Of a stretch of 64,000 bases of DNA, positions 25,794 to 35,102 are shown one piece after another. The notes beneath the pieces were generated by a model. That model saw nothing but the letters and a program-made list of their open reading frames with translations. It had not been told where the DNA came from and made no database searches. The stretch is from NCBI GenBank assembly GCA_902798915.1, contig CADBYM010000008.1, positions 39,447 through 103,446 of the forward strand, read 5' to 3'. The first letter of the stretch is position 1, and every line of letters starts with the position of its first letter. The translations under genes were made by a program, and so were the position numbers. The DNA comes from an uncultured Coriobacteriaceae bacterium. Lineage in GTDB: Bacteria > Actinomycetota > Coriobacteriia > Coriobacteriales > Atopobiaceae.

Positions 25794-26975
25794 TCACGAG
25801 TCGTATCGGGTGACGGGTGGTAACAACGTAGCTATGAGTTGGGATTGACGCGACAGGAACTTATCGTCCTTAAGCAGATGCCGCACACGATATAGTTCGT
25901 TGCGTTTGCCGTGCTGCATGAGCGACCGCGCGATCATCTCTGCGGTCCGATTGAGCGCAGTGGCATTCCGCACATCATCAAACATGAGCGAGCATGCAGT
26001 GTACCCTGCCGTTGCGTAATCTTGCAATCGATCCTTGTCTTCGATGCGGGCCTTCTTTGAGGCGTGCGGCTCATCGCCGATGTACTCGACGAGCGTCTGG
26101 TATTCAGGCCACTGCAAGTCGGGGCGAATCGATTTGTGCTTGAGCAGTAACTTGGTATTCTCGCTGATGACGAGGTGCTGATTGACGAGCGGTTCGTGCA
26201 TGGCGAGGCCACCAAGTCGCGGTGCACCGGCAAGTGCCAGATTGAGATATGACTCCATTCCTGATCCTGAGCCGTCCGTGGCGTGGGCGAGCATTTTGAG
26301 AGCCAGATTCTTGCCATGGAGCCTATGGTTGGCTGCAGCGAACGCGCGCATGCCCGATATGTCGCAGAATCGGCTATCTGTGTTGGGTTCGTCATAATGA
26401 GCGATTACGGTGCGCGGCGTAAACGGATCGCGAACGTATGAGCCGCAGCATTCGCAGGCGAACTCGATCAGACGCAGTGACGTGGCCAAGCCCTCGTTGC
26501 CATCCTTGGCCACCTTTGGCCCCAGTTCATGTGACATCTTCACGAATGCAAGTGCGGGCGAGTCGAGATAGACGATGACATTGGGTGGAAGCGTGATTGC
26601 GTTCTCTGCATCGCTGCCCGATCGAAGCTTCAGCAGTGCTCCGTCCGGCAATTCTTCGGAGAGCGCTGCAGTGCAAATCTCGCGCGTACGTATGTGCTGG
26701 TGTTTGTGAGGTACAGCGAGCCTGAGCGGGTTCAACGGCGAGATGCCCAGCCAGTCGAGAAGCGCACCCAATCCAAGGTCACGTAACTCGGCAAGGCTCC
26801 GTGGCGCCGTCGTACTTGCACACGTTCGGCTCAAGGGTGATGCCGACACGACCTTGCCAACGCGCGCTGCGCGCATGAGCTTGATTGCTTGCTCGCCGGT
26901 GATATGTAAGCAAATCGGCTCCATGCACTGAGCATATGGCTTGGCGGAGCTGACGTGCAGAAGAATATCCGGCAT
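25794..26975 (-). CDS. DUF559-like endonuclease-domain protein, paralogue of the 17411 gene
   Basis: About 393 residues. The motif order is shared with the protein at 17411: VYLDSPALAFVKMS near 140, SGMESYLNLAL near 245, then LGGLAMHEPLVN, DLQWPEYQTLVEYIGDEPH near 298, and a D..R...A..G helix (DKDRLQDYATAGY). Overall identity is low, so the two are divergent family members and not a recent duplication. The start is uncertain: ATG at 26975 or TTG at 27026, neither with a strong ribosome site. It lies alone on the minus strand with a composite repeat directly after its stop. Nuclease function is inferred from the VEY.G..H pattern. Confidence 0.65.
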   Translation of the reverse strand: MPDILLHVSSAKPYAQCMEPICLHITGEQAIKLMRAARVGKVVSASPLSRTCASTTAPRSLAELRDLGLGALLDWLGISPLNPLRLAVPHKHQHIRTREICTAALSEELPDGALLKLRSGSDAENAITLPPNVIVYLDSPALAFVKMSHELGPKVAKDGNEGLATSLRLIEFACECCGSYVRDPFTPRTVIAHYDEPNTDSRFCDISGMRAFAAANHRLHGKNLALKMLAHATDGSGSGMESYLNLALAGAPRLGGLAMHEPLVNQHLVISENTKLLLKHKSIRPDLQWPEYQTLVEYIGDEPHASKKARIEDKDRLQDYATAGYTACSLMFDDVRNATALNRTAEMIARSLMQHGKRNELYRVRHLLKDDKFLSRQSQLIATLLPPVTRYDS

Positions 26976-27256
26976 GGTAACCGCAATTTCCCGGATATTG
27001 CGCAGATCTTTCCCGAAAAGCACCAAATGGGCAGGTAGAGTTGCCGCGCAAAACGATTGGCTCTTTGGGTGATTGGCATGCTGCGGTCGGGCGGGGGAGT
27101 GGCAAGGACGATGAAGGGCTTACCCAATGTTATCACCCGTCCCTTCTTGTGATGAGCCTGCCCACTCCATGATAGACTCAGGGCAAACGCGCGGGGCACG
27201 CAGGCGCGGGAAGTGGCCCACGGCCAAGGAATGCTAGCGGGGGAGGGTGGTCTTGC

Positions 27257-28300
27257 ATGTCGAAGGAGCATCTCATTACAGGTTCTGGTCCGCTCTTGGA
27301 CGAGAAGGGCAGGTTGCGTGAGCCGGGGTATGCGCTGCGACCGCCCTTCGACTATTCCCATGATCGCATTGCTGCCCTGCCCTTTCGCATCAAGGACTGG
27401 GATTACTACCTGGTGAACGACGACCACTTCGCGGTGGCGCTCACGTTCTCGGACTTGGGCTACATCGGGTTCGTCTCTGCCAGCGTCCTTGACTTGCGGG
27501 CGTGCACGTACCAGACGACGAGTGAGCTGGTGGTTGCGCCCATGGGACGCATGGGCCTTCCATCGAGCTCGGAAGAAGGCGATGTCGTATGGTCAAACAA
27601 GCGTTGTGACGTGCGATTTCTGCACAGGCCGGGCGGCAGGAGGCTCTCGTTCCGCATGGAGCGCTTCGATGGAGAGGACGAACTGGAGGTTGAGCTGTTG
27701 CTCGACCAAGAGCCGCGCGACTCGATGGTGATCTGCACGCCATGGCTCGACTCGCCTGAGGCGTTCTACTACAACAGAAAGATTCTGGGCATGCGAGCGC
27801 GCGGCGGCTTTAGGTGTGGTGCCCAGGTCCATGAGTTCGACGGGCGCGAGGCCTTGGGGCTACTGGACTGGGGCCGAGGTGTGTGGACCTACGACAACGT
27901 GTGGTATTGGGCGGCGGCGCACGGCCATCAGGGCGGGCACGTGGTCGCCCTCAATCTGGGATATGGCTTTGGCGACACGTCCGCCGCGAGCGAGAACATG
28001 GCCTTTGTCGACGGCGTTGCCCACAAGCTTCATCGGGTGCTCTTCGGCATCCCGGTCGCCGAGGACGGTACCTATCGGTATCTGCAGCAGTGGCATGTGA
28101 CTGATGACGAGGGGCGTCTCGACCTAACCTTCACGCCGCACATCGACCGCGTTGACAACATTGACGTGGGCGGCGTAGTGCGGTCTGAACAGCATCAGGT
28201 GTTTGGCCTCTTTGACGGATGGGTACTGCTCGATGACGGATTGCGCCTGGACATTCGCGGGCTACGCGGCTCGGCCGAGCACATCCACAACCGCTATTGA
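27257..28300 (+). CDS. DUF2804 family protein
   Basis: A 347-residue soluble protein matching the DUF2804 pattern: an N-terminal RPPFDYSHDRIAALPFRIKDWDYY stretch (first half seen near residues 30-50), a central WLDSPEAFYYNRK near 165 and GRGVWTYDNVWYWA near 210. It is predicted all-beta. The biochemical function of DUF2804 is unknown, though it is widespread in bacteria. The ATG has GGAGGG 8 bp upstream. The 3' end overlaps the convergent ATPase gene by 7 bp. Confidence 0.8.
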   Translation: MSKEHLITGSGPLLDEKGRLREPGYALRPPFDYSHDRIAALPFRIKDWDYYLVNDDHFAVALTFSDLGYIGFVSASVLDLRACTYQTTSELVVAPMGRMGLPSSSEEGDVVWSNKRCDVRFLHRPGGRRLSFRMERFDGEDELEVELLLDQEPRDSMVICTPWLDSPEAFYYNRKILGMRARGGFRCGAQVHEFDGREALGLLDWGRGVWTYDNVWYWAAAHGHQGGHVVALNLGYGFGDTSAASENMAFVDGVAHKLHRVLFGIPVAEDGTYRYLQQWHVTDDEGRLDLTFTPHIDRVDNIDVGGVVRSEQHQVFGLFDGWVLLDDGLRLDIRGLRGSAEHIHNRY

Positions 28301-30627
28301 TGAGCGTGGCGATCGGCTGAGTTCTTGCGCGCCATTACGCGGCGATAGATCCAACCGATCACGGTGCTGAGCATCTGTAGGACGCCGATTTCGGCGAGTC
28401 CGAACACGACGCAGAGCACCAACGCCCTCGGCGAGAGACCGTTGATGTCGAACAGGTACCAAAACACCAAGCAACTTGCGATGAGTCCGACGATGCAAAG
28501 CGCAAAGACCGAGACGCGATAGCGGTTGAGCGGCTGGATGAGGGCGGCGAGGATGTAGAAGCCCACTGCCGAGAGCAGGTAGGTGCTCGCGGTGCTGATG
28601 TCGCTGACGGGTATGTCAAACAGATTGGCGAAGAACATCATCGAGGCGATGGCAAAGAACGAGGTAAGGGCGGCGGGGACGGCGCGAATGAAGACTGTGG
28701 CGTTGAAGCTCCCCTTCTGCTTCTCCTCGTTGGGCTCGAAGGTGAGAAGGAATGCCGGCACGCCGATGTTGAACACCGAAATCAGCGAGACTTGGTTGGA
28801 CGTGAGCGGGTAGATGAACGACCCAAAGATGGCAAAGAGCGCCATTGCGAGCGAGAAGATGTTCTTGTACAGAAAGAGCGTTGACGAGCGTGTGATGTTG
28901 TTGATGTCGCGCCTGCCCTCGCTCACGATCTTGCGCATGTGCGAGAAGTCGGAATCGAGGAGGACGACTTGCGCTGCCTGACGCGCCGCATCGCTTCCCG
29001 TGCCCATGGCGATGGAGCATTCCGCCTTCTTCATGGCCAAGATGTCGTTGACGCCGTCACCGGTCATGGCGACCTTCCTGCCCTCTGCCTGCAGGGCCTC
29101 GACGAGCTGCTTCTTTTGGTCGGGTTTGACGCGACCAAAGACCGTGTAGGAACGCACTGCCTCAGCGACCTTCTCGGGCGTGTCGAGCGTCGAGGCGTCC
29201 ACGTAGCGCTCTGCCCCCTCGATGCACGCCTGCGTGGCGACCCGCGAAACTGTGAGGGGGTTGTCGCCCGAGATGACCTTTACCTCAACACCTTGGCGGG
29301 CAAACTCCTCGAACGTTTGGGGTGCGTTCTCGCGGACTTCGTTGGCAAGCGCCACGAACAGTAGGGGCGAAGTCTCCTCGCCTCTGGCCTCGACAAGCGC
29401 GAGCACACGCATGCCCGCGCCGGTACGCTCCTCAAGCGCAGGGTTGCATGCCCGCAAGGCCTCGTCGGGTAGGATGAACTCGGGCGCTCCGAGTCGTAGG
29501 GTCCTTCCGTCTACGATGACTTGCGAGTACTTGAGCTTGGAGGTAAAGGAGGTGACGTCGGCGCCTTCGAAGGCTTCCGCCTGAGGAAGGCCCTCGCGTA
29601 GGGCGAGCATCGTGGCGTTGGCGTCGGGAACCGTGCGAACGTAGTGATTGAGCAACGACGCCTCCGCGCAAGCGACTTCCACAGGTCTTCCCGAGGTATC
29701 GAAGAGCTCGTGCACTCTCATCTGGTCGCTTGTGATGGTACCTGTCTTGTCCACGCAGAGCACGTCGATTCGGGCAAGCTCCTCGATGCTGCGCATGTCG
29801 TGCAGGAGCACCTGGTGCTTGGCGAGTCGCATGGCGGAGAGCGCGAGCGCGACGGTGACGAGCAGATACAGTCCCTCGGGAATCATTCCGGTGACGGCGC
29901 TCACCATGCTCATGATGGCCTCGGACATCGGCTCCCCGTTGCTTGTCTCTTGCCAGTAGAGCAGACCGCCCACGGGAATGATGAGGATGCCCGCCACGAG
30001 GATGATGCGCTCGATGTCCGCGACCATTTGGGAGGGGTGTTCCTTTACCTGCTTGGCCTGCGCGGTGAGCTGGGATGCGTATGAGTCGGCCCCCACGTGT
30101 GTGAGCCGTGCGACGACTTGGCCTGCCGTGACGAAGCTGCCCGACATGAGCTCGTCGCCCGGCTCCTTGAGGATCTCGTCTGCCTCACCCGTCAGAAGGG
30201 ACTCGTTCACACCTGCCTCGCCCGAGACGACGACCGCGTCGGCCGGAATCTGTTGGCCGCTCCCCAGCCGTACGAGGTCGCCGAGCACCAATGCGTCCGA
30301 GGCGATGCTGGTATCGTGTCCGTCTCGGATTGCGGTGTACTCGCTTACATCCAGTAGCGCGAGCTCGTCGAGGACCTTCTTGGCACGGAGCTGCTGCACG
30401 ATGCCGATGACGGTGTTTGCGATGACGACGGGTAGGAAGATAAGGCTCTTGTACGAGCCGGCAATGATGGCAAGCGTCGCAAGCAGCGCAAAGATGCCGT
30501 TGAAGTAGGTAAAGACATTGCGTACGATGATGCTCCTGACGCTGAGGTCCGTCTTTGTCGAGACGACGTTTGCCTTGCCCTGCTCCATGAGGCGCATGGC
30601 TTCCTCGGACGTGATGCCTGACTCCAT
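28294..30627 (-). CDS. P-type cation-transporting ATPase
   Basis: 777 residues with the phosphorylation motif DKTGT near 292, an actuator-domain LLTGEADE near 145, MIPEGLYLL in TM4 near 254 and the hinge GDGVNDILAMKKA near 530. About ten membrane segments are arranged 2 + 2 + 6. The PEGL motif and size resemble the CtpE/PacL-like group (calcium or manganese), but the ion is not certain. There is no N-terminal heavy-metal CxxC domain. The DUF4349 lipoprotein gene 56 bp upstream is on the same strand and may be co-transcribed. Confidence 0.88.
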   Translation of the reverse strand: MESGITSEEAMRLMEQGKANVVSTKTDLSVRSIIVRNVFTYFNGIFALLATLAIIAGSYKSLIFLPVVIANTVIGIVQQLRAKKVLDELALLDVSEYTAIRDGHDTSIASDALVLGDLVRLGSGQQIPADAVVVSGEAGVNESLLTGEADEILKEPGDELMSGSFVTAGQVVARLTHVGADSYASQLTAQAKQVKEHPSQMVADIERIILVAGILIIPVGGLLYWQETSNGEPMSEAIMSMVSAVTGMIPEGLYLLVTVALALSAMRLAKHQVLLHDMRSIEELARIDVLCVDKTGTITSDQMRVHELFDTSGRPVEVACAEASLLNHYVRTVPDANATMLALREGLPQAEAFEGADVTSFTSKLKYSQVIVDGRTLRLGAPEFILPDEALRACNPALEERTGAGMRVLALVEARGEETSPLLFVALANEVRENAPQTFEEFARQGVEVKVISGDNPLTVSRVATQACIEGAERYVDASTLDTPEKVAEAVRSYTVFGRVKPDQKKQLVEALQAEGRKVAMTGDGVNDILAMKKAECSIAMGTGSDAARQAAQVVLLDSDFSHMRKIVSEGRRDINNITRSSTLFLYKNIFSLAMALFAIFGSFIYPLTSNQVSLISVFNIGVPAFLLTFEPNEEKQKGSFNATVFIRAVPAALTSFFAIASMMFFANLFDIPVSDISTASTYLLSAVGFYILAALIQPLNRYRVSVFALCIVGLIASCLVFWYLFDINGLSPRALVLCVVFGLAEIGVLQMLSTVIGWIYRRVMARKNSADRHAHQ

Positions 30628-30683
30628 GTGTTTGTCGTCCCTTCTGAGCGCGAGCCTTCCCGTGCGTTCATCGACGTCAGAGA

Positions 30684-31736
30684 CTATCGGGGTGGCTGTG
30701 GCCTTCCCGTGGACTCATTCCCTGAGTTGGGCGTCGGGAGCCTTTGGGTGGGAGGCTCGTTGGGAGTCGGCTCGTCGGCATCTGACCCAGCGGCGCTCGG
30801 AGCTGCTTCGGCCGCGCTTGCGTCGGCATCCTTGGCACGGGCGCGCTTCCTGCGTCGTACGGCCCGAACGATGAGCACGATGATGGTGGCGATGAGCAGA
30901 TAGGGGAACAGCAGGATGATTGCGTACAGGAGCGATCGTACGACGTTTCCGAAGATGCCCCACGAGTCCTCCCAGGCATCTGCCGCGAAGTTGCCGGGCG
31001 TAGTGCTGATGGTCTCGCCTGCGGCAGCCTCCTCGTTGAGCGTGACGGTGAGCAGGGAATGGTCGGCGTTGTGCTTCATGTCGTCACGCTCGTCGGTGTA
31101 GGACTTGATCTCGGCCATGACGTCGTACATCCGGTCACTGATCTCGAGCATGTCCTCGGTGGTCGTCGCCTCCTCAAGCATCTTCTGATAATGCTCGTAC
31201 TGCTGGTTGAGAATCTCGATGCGGCGCTCGGTGTCGTTGTACGTGCGCGTGACGTCGCTTGCCGACACGTTGGCGCTCTCTACCGTGCAACCATCGATGG
31301 CACGGAGTTGCTCCACGGTCGCCTCGAGCTTGCCGGGCTCCACGCGGGCCTCGATGGTGATGCTGCGCGCGTGGCCGCCGCTCTCGCTCGAGCTCACCAC
31401 GGTGCCGCCGGCGTTCGTGATGATGGACTTTGCGGCGACGAGGGCGTCGTCGTAGGAGCGCGTGCGCAGGCTCACATAAGCGGTGCGAATGACAACCGCG
31501 TTCGCGTCGTCGCTCGACTGCTTGGCCGCGCCTGCGGTCACGTCATCGTCGCTTGCGGCCTTCTCTGGCGCGTCAGCGTTGAACGACATCATTGACTCGT
31601 TCGCGGGGGCAGAGCCATATAAGCCCGTGGCACTGGGCGATCCGCCGCAGCCTACGACGAGCGTACCTGCTCCGAGGGCAAGGGCGAAGTAGAGGGCGGA
31701 GGCGATGCGTGCCGGGTGTTTGTGCGTTGCGTGCAT
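30684..31736 (-). CDS. DUF4349 membrane lipoprotein
   Basis: A signal peptide with lipobox (LVVGCGG) is followed by a Ser/Ala/Asp-rich linker and a DUF4349 domain (VSLRTRSYDDALVAAKSII, then RVEPGKLEATVEQL). A coiled-coil follows (RRIEILNQQYEHYQKMLEEA) near 190. After it come a transmembrane segment near 275 and a basic then Pro/Ala/Asp-rich cytoplasmic tail. The function of DUF4349 is unknown; an envelope role is likely. The start at 31736 has GGAAGGGAG upstream and is preferred over the frame to 31757. Confidence 0.82.
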   Translation of the reverse strand: MHATHKHPARIASALYFALALGAGTLVVGCGGSPSATGLYGSAPANESMMSFNADAPEKAASDDDVTAGAAKQSSDDANAVVIRTAYVSLRTRSYDDALVAAKSIITNAGGTVVSSSESGGHARSITIEARVEPGKLEATVEQLRAIDGCTVESANVSASDVTRTYNDTERRIEILNQQYEHYQKMLEEATTTEDMLEISDRMYDVMAEIKSYTDERDDMKHNADHSLLTVTLNEEAAAGETISTTPGNFAADAWEDSWGIFGNVVRSLLYAIILLFPYLLIATIIVLIVRAVRRRKRARAKDADASAAEAAPSAAGSDADEPTPNEPPTQRLPTPNSGNESTGRPQPPR

Positions 31737-31750
31737 GTGCAACTCCCTTC

Positions 31751-32806
31751 CTAACATGCTAGAAGCTTGGCGAGCGCTACGACGTCATCTTCCGAGCTTG
31801 CCCAGCTCGTCGCGAGTCGCATGACCGTCCTGCCGTTCGGGAGGCGCTCCCAGAAGCTCATGTCCACATCTTCCTTGAGTCTTGCAAGCATCGCGTCGTC
31901 GAACGACACGAAGACTTGGTTGGTGTACTGGGGAATGGCAAGCTCGCAGCCCGCGTCGATGAACATGCGGGCGATGCGCCCAGCCTGCTTGACGGCGTCT
32001 TCTCCGATGCGCTGGTAAAGGCCATTCTCAAAGAGTGCCTGGAACTGTACGCCGAGCAGACGGCCCTTGGCGAGCAATGCCCCGCGGCGCTTCATGATGG
32101 TGAAGAAGTGCGGACAGGTGTTGGGCGCGGGGAATACCATGGCCTCGCCAAAGAGCGCGCCGCACTTCGTGCCGCCGATGTAGAAGGCGTCCGTGAGCTC
32201 TGCGAGATCCGCCAACGTGACGTCGTTCGTGGGAGCCGCGAGGGCATAGGCAAGGCGGGCTCCATCCACGTACAGGCGCATGTTGTGCTCGGCACACACA
32301 GTGCGGAGCTCCCGCAGTTCGGAGAGCGAATAGAGCGTGCCATACTCGGTGGGCTGGGAGATGTAGATGAGGCCAGGCATCACCATGTGGTCGTGGTTGC
32401 CGTCCTGCCACCACCCATCGACGAATGCCTTGACATCGGCGGCCGAGAGCTTTCCCTGCTCGGAGGGGAGTTCAAGCACCTTGTGACCGGATGCCTCGAT
32501 GGCGCCCGCCTCATGCAGGCTGATGTGACCCGTTCGTGCCGCGATGACGCCTTGCCACGGACTCAGCAGGGCATCGATGGCGACTGCGTTTGCCTGCGTG
32601 CCCCCGATGAGGAAGTGAACTTCGGCACGGGGAGCCTCGCATGCCGCGCGGATGAGCTCGCGTGCGCGGTCGCTGTATGCGTCGGTGCCGTAGCCGGGCG
32701 TCGCTGCCATGTTGGTGGCAACGAGCTGGTCGAGCAAGGCGGGGTGGGCGCCTTGCAGATAATCGGACCCAAAGGGTAGCTTCTGAAGTTGTGTGGCAGC
32801 GCTCAT
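31751..32806 (-). CDS. Threonine aldolase / beta-eliminating lyase family PLP enzyme
   Basis: A fold-type I PLP enzyme of 351 residues. GGTQAN near 68 binds the phosphate, DGARLAYA near 181 supplies the Asp, and the Schiff-base lysine is in GGTKCGALFGEA near 211. Low-specificity threonine aldolases cleave L-threonine and related beta-hydroxy amino acids to glycine and an aldehyde. It lies 15 bp before the lipoprotein gene on the same strand. The ATG has GAGGGA upstream. Confidence 0.85.
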   Translation of the reverse strand: MSAATQLQKLPFGSDYLQGAHPALLDQLVATNMAATPGYGTDAYSDRARELIRAACEAPRAEVHFLIGGTQANAVAIDALLSPWQGVIAARTGHISLHEAGAIEASGHKVLELPSEQGKLSAADVKAFVDGWWQDGNHDHMVMPGLIYISQPTEYGTLYSLSELRELRTVCAEHNMRLYVDGARLAYALAAPTNDVTLADLAELTDAFYIGGTKCGALFGEAMVFPAPNTCPHFFTIMKRRGALLAKGRLLGVQFQALFENGLYQRIGEDAVKQAGRIARMFIDAGCELAIPQYTNQVFVSFDDAMLARLKEDVDMSFWERLPNGRTVMRLATSWASSEDDVVALAKLLAC

Positions 32807-32954
32807 AGCGGTCCCTCGACTCTATGGTAAACGTATGACATGTTAGCCGAAGTATGGGACAGGTTTCCATCCTAATACATGCTTCTCGCTTGGTTGACAA
32901 ATCGCATGGCGTTTCCGTTTTGGCATATCATCCGAAGATGACCCCCGTGTGTGG

Positions 32955-35102
32955 TCACACGCGCCTGCCGGTTGCCTCGTAAGCGAGGGCGTTGACGACG
33001 GCGGTGGCGACGGTGCTTCCGCCCTTGCGGCCCCGTGCCACGATGGCGGGGATGCCGAACTCCCTGCAACAGGCGAGTGTTTCCTCTTTGGCCTCGACCA
33101 CGTTGACGAAGCCGACGGGTACGCCGATGACCAGTGCGGGTCGCGCACCCTTGCGCAATTGTGCGCACAGCTCGAAGAGCGCCGTCGGGGCGTTGCCTAC
33201 CGCAAAGACTGCCTCCGGACAGCTCGCCAACGCCTTGCGCATGGCCATGGTCGCTCTCGTCTCGTGCGTCGCACGTGCCGCATCGATGACGTCGGCATCC
33301 GTGACAAAGCAGCGCAGCTCGGCGCCCAGACGCGCGAGCGAGGGCTTGCTGATGCCGGCCTCCGCCATGTGCGTGTCGGTGACGATGGTGCATCCGCGCG
33401 TGAGGGCTTCGATTCCAGCGCGTGCTGCGTCTCCCTCAAACACGAGGTTGTCCACATAGTCAAAGTCTGCGGTGGTGTGGATTACGCGCCGTAGTACGGC
33501 GAGCGCTTCCTGAGGAAGGGCGACGTCCCGCGCGTGCAAACCAGCCTCAATGATTTGCATGCTGCGGGCCTCAATCTGGCCAGGCTCGGTGATTCTGACC
33601 TCGGGCATGATCGCATCGATGACTCTTGGTGCTCCCGCGTCTAAGGTACGGTAAATCGCTTCCATGTCGAGCGCCGCCCGCACGGCGTCGGCAAGCAGGT
33701 TAATCTGCTGGTCCTGGTAGGTGGCGTGGTCGAGCGTGTGCGCCTCGTCGGGAGCGAGTCCCTTGCGCGTGAGCAACCATCCGGCAAGCGCGTCTACCGC
33801 TTCGCCCGTGTCGAACAGGCCGTGCAGATAGGTGCCCAAGGCACATCCGGTGGCACAACCCTCCTCGACCCCTGAGTCAAGACGAGCAAAGGGCGTCCCT
33901 CCCGAGCGCTGCGTCCTGCCCATGTGAATCTCGTACCCTTGGACTGCGGCGCCGTCGAGGCCATCCGCAACGACCCGCGCGCGGACGCGGGCGCGGGTCT
34001 TCTGCGTCGAGAAGGTCGTCTCGCAGGGGAGCAGTCCCATGCCTGCGAGCTCCCCGCCCCGCTCGACCCAATCGGGGTCGATAAGACGTATGCCCATCAT
34101 CTGGTAGCCGCCACAGATGCCGAGCACGACGGTGCCGGAATCGCACAGCCTGTGGATGGTCATCTCAAGTCCGGTCTGGCGCATCCAGAGGAGGTCATCC
34201 ATCGTGCTCTTGGTGCCGGGAATGATGACGAGGTCGGGTTCGCCGAGACTGGCCCGGTCGCTCACGTAGCGCACGCCGAAGGATGGGTGGTGCTCGAGTG
34301 GTGCGAAGTCGGTGAAGTTCGAGATGCGGGGAAGCCGGATGACGGCGACGTCGATCGGACGATGCCCCTGCGTATGGAGCAGACGTTCGGAGAGCGAGTC
34401 CTCATCGTCGATGTCTGCCCGCACGTATGGGACGACCCCGAGCACGGGGACGCCCGTGAGCTCCTCGAGCTGGGTGAGTCCCGGGCGGAGCAGGGCGACG
34501 TCTCCGCGAAACTTGTTGATGACGGTGCCGACGACGCGCGACCGCTCGTCCGGACGCAGGAGCGCAAGCGTGCCGTGGAGCTGCGCAAAGACGCCACCGC
34601 GATCGATGTCTCCCACGAGCAGTACCGGGGCGTCCACAAGTTCTGCGAGGCCCATGTTCACGATGTCGCCGTCGCGCAGGTTAATCTCTGCGGGGCTGCC
34701 CGCGCCCTCGATTACGATCACATCATGCTCGCGCGCAAGGCTCTCGTACGCGGCCATGATCTCGGGGATGAGGGTGTGCTTGAGCGAGAAGTACGTCTTG
34801 GCATCGTAGTGCCCGCGCACCTCGCCGCGGACGATGAGCTGGCTTCCCACGTCGCTTGACGGCTTGAGGAGGATGGGGTTCATCCGCACGTCCGGCTCGA
34901 TGCCGGCCGCCTGCGCCTGTACCACCTGGGCGCGGCCCATCTCGAGGCCGTCTGCCGTCACGTAGCTGTTGAGGGCCATGTTCTGGCTCTTGAATGGGGC
35001 GACGGAGAGGCCGTCTTGGCGAAGAATCCGGCACAGTGCCGTGACGAGCAGGCTCTTGCCGGCTCCCGACATGGTTCCCTGTACCATGATGCATCGTGTC
35101 AT
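32955..35102 (-). CDS. cbiP-cbiC: Cobyric acid synthase fused to cobalt-precorrin-8 methylmutase
   Basis: A 715-residue two-enzyme fusion. Residues 1-490 are CbiP/CobQ: P-loop MVQGTMSGAGKS at the start, SQNMALNSY near 44, glutaminase cysteine in LGICGGYQMMG near 328, and histidine in TYLHGLFD near 425. This part amidates four carboxylates of adenosylcobyrinate diamide. From about 515 the protein is CbiC/CobH, with the catalytic histidine in RRVIHTTADFDY near 563. That part moves a methyl from C11 to C12. The start overlaps the stop of cobD by ATGA. Joining an early-middle ring enzyme to a late amidase is unusual. Confidence 0.92.
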   Translation of the reverse strand: MTRCIMVQGTMSGAGKSLLVTALCRILRQDGLSVAPFKSQNMALNSYVTADGLEMGRAQVVQAQAAGIEPDVRMNPILLKPSSDVGSQLIVRGEVRGHYDAKTYFSLKHTLIPEIMAAYESLAREHDVIVIEGAGSPAEINLRDGDIVNMGLAELVDAPVLLVGDIDRGGVFAQLHGTLALLRPDERSRVVGTVINKFRGDVALLRPGLTQLEELTGVPVLGVVPYVRADIDDEDSLSERLLHTQGHRPIDVAVIRLPRISNFTDFAPLEHHPSFGVRYVSDRASLGEPDLVIIPGTKSTMDDLLWMRQTGLEMTIHRLCDSGTVVLGICGGYQMMGIRLIDPDWVERGGELAGMGLLPCETTFSTQKTRARVRARVVADGLDGAAVQGYEIHMGRTQRSGGTPFARLDSGVEEGCATGCALGTYLHGLFDTGEAVDALAGWLLTRKGLAPDEAHTLDHATYQDQQINLLADAVRAALDMEAIYRTLDAGAPRVIDAIMPEVRITEPGQIEARSMQIIEAGLHARDVALPQEALAVLRRVIHTTADFDYVDNLVFEGDAARAGIEALTRGCTIVTDTHMAEAGISKPSLARLGAELRCFVTDADVIDAARATHETRATMAMRKALASCPEAVFAVGNAPTALFELCAQLRKGARPALVIGVPVGFVNVVEAKEETLACCREFGIPAIVARGRKGGSTVATAVVNALAYEATGRRV

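Noticed and set aside
33924..34859. 311-codon plus-strand frame inside cbiP
   Set aside because: Antisense to an unmistakable CbiP sequence, with no start signal or domain.
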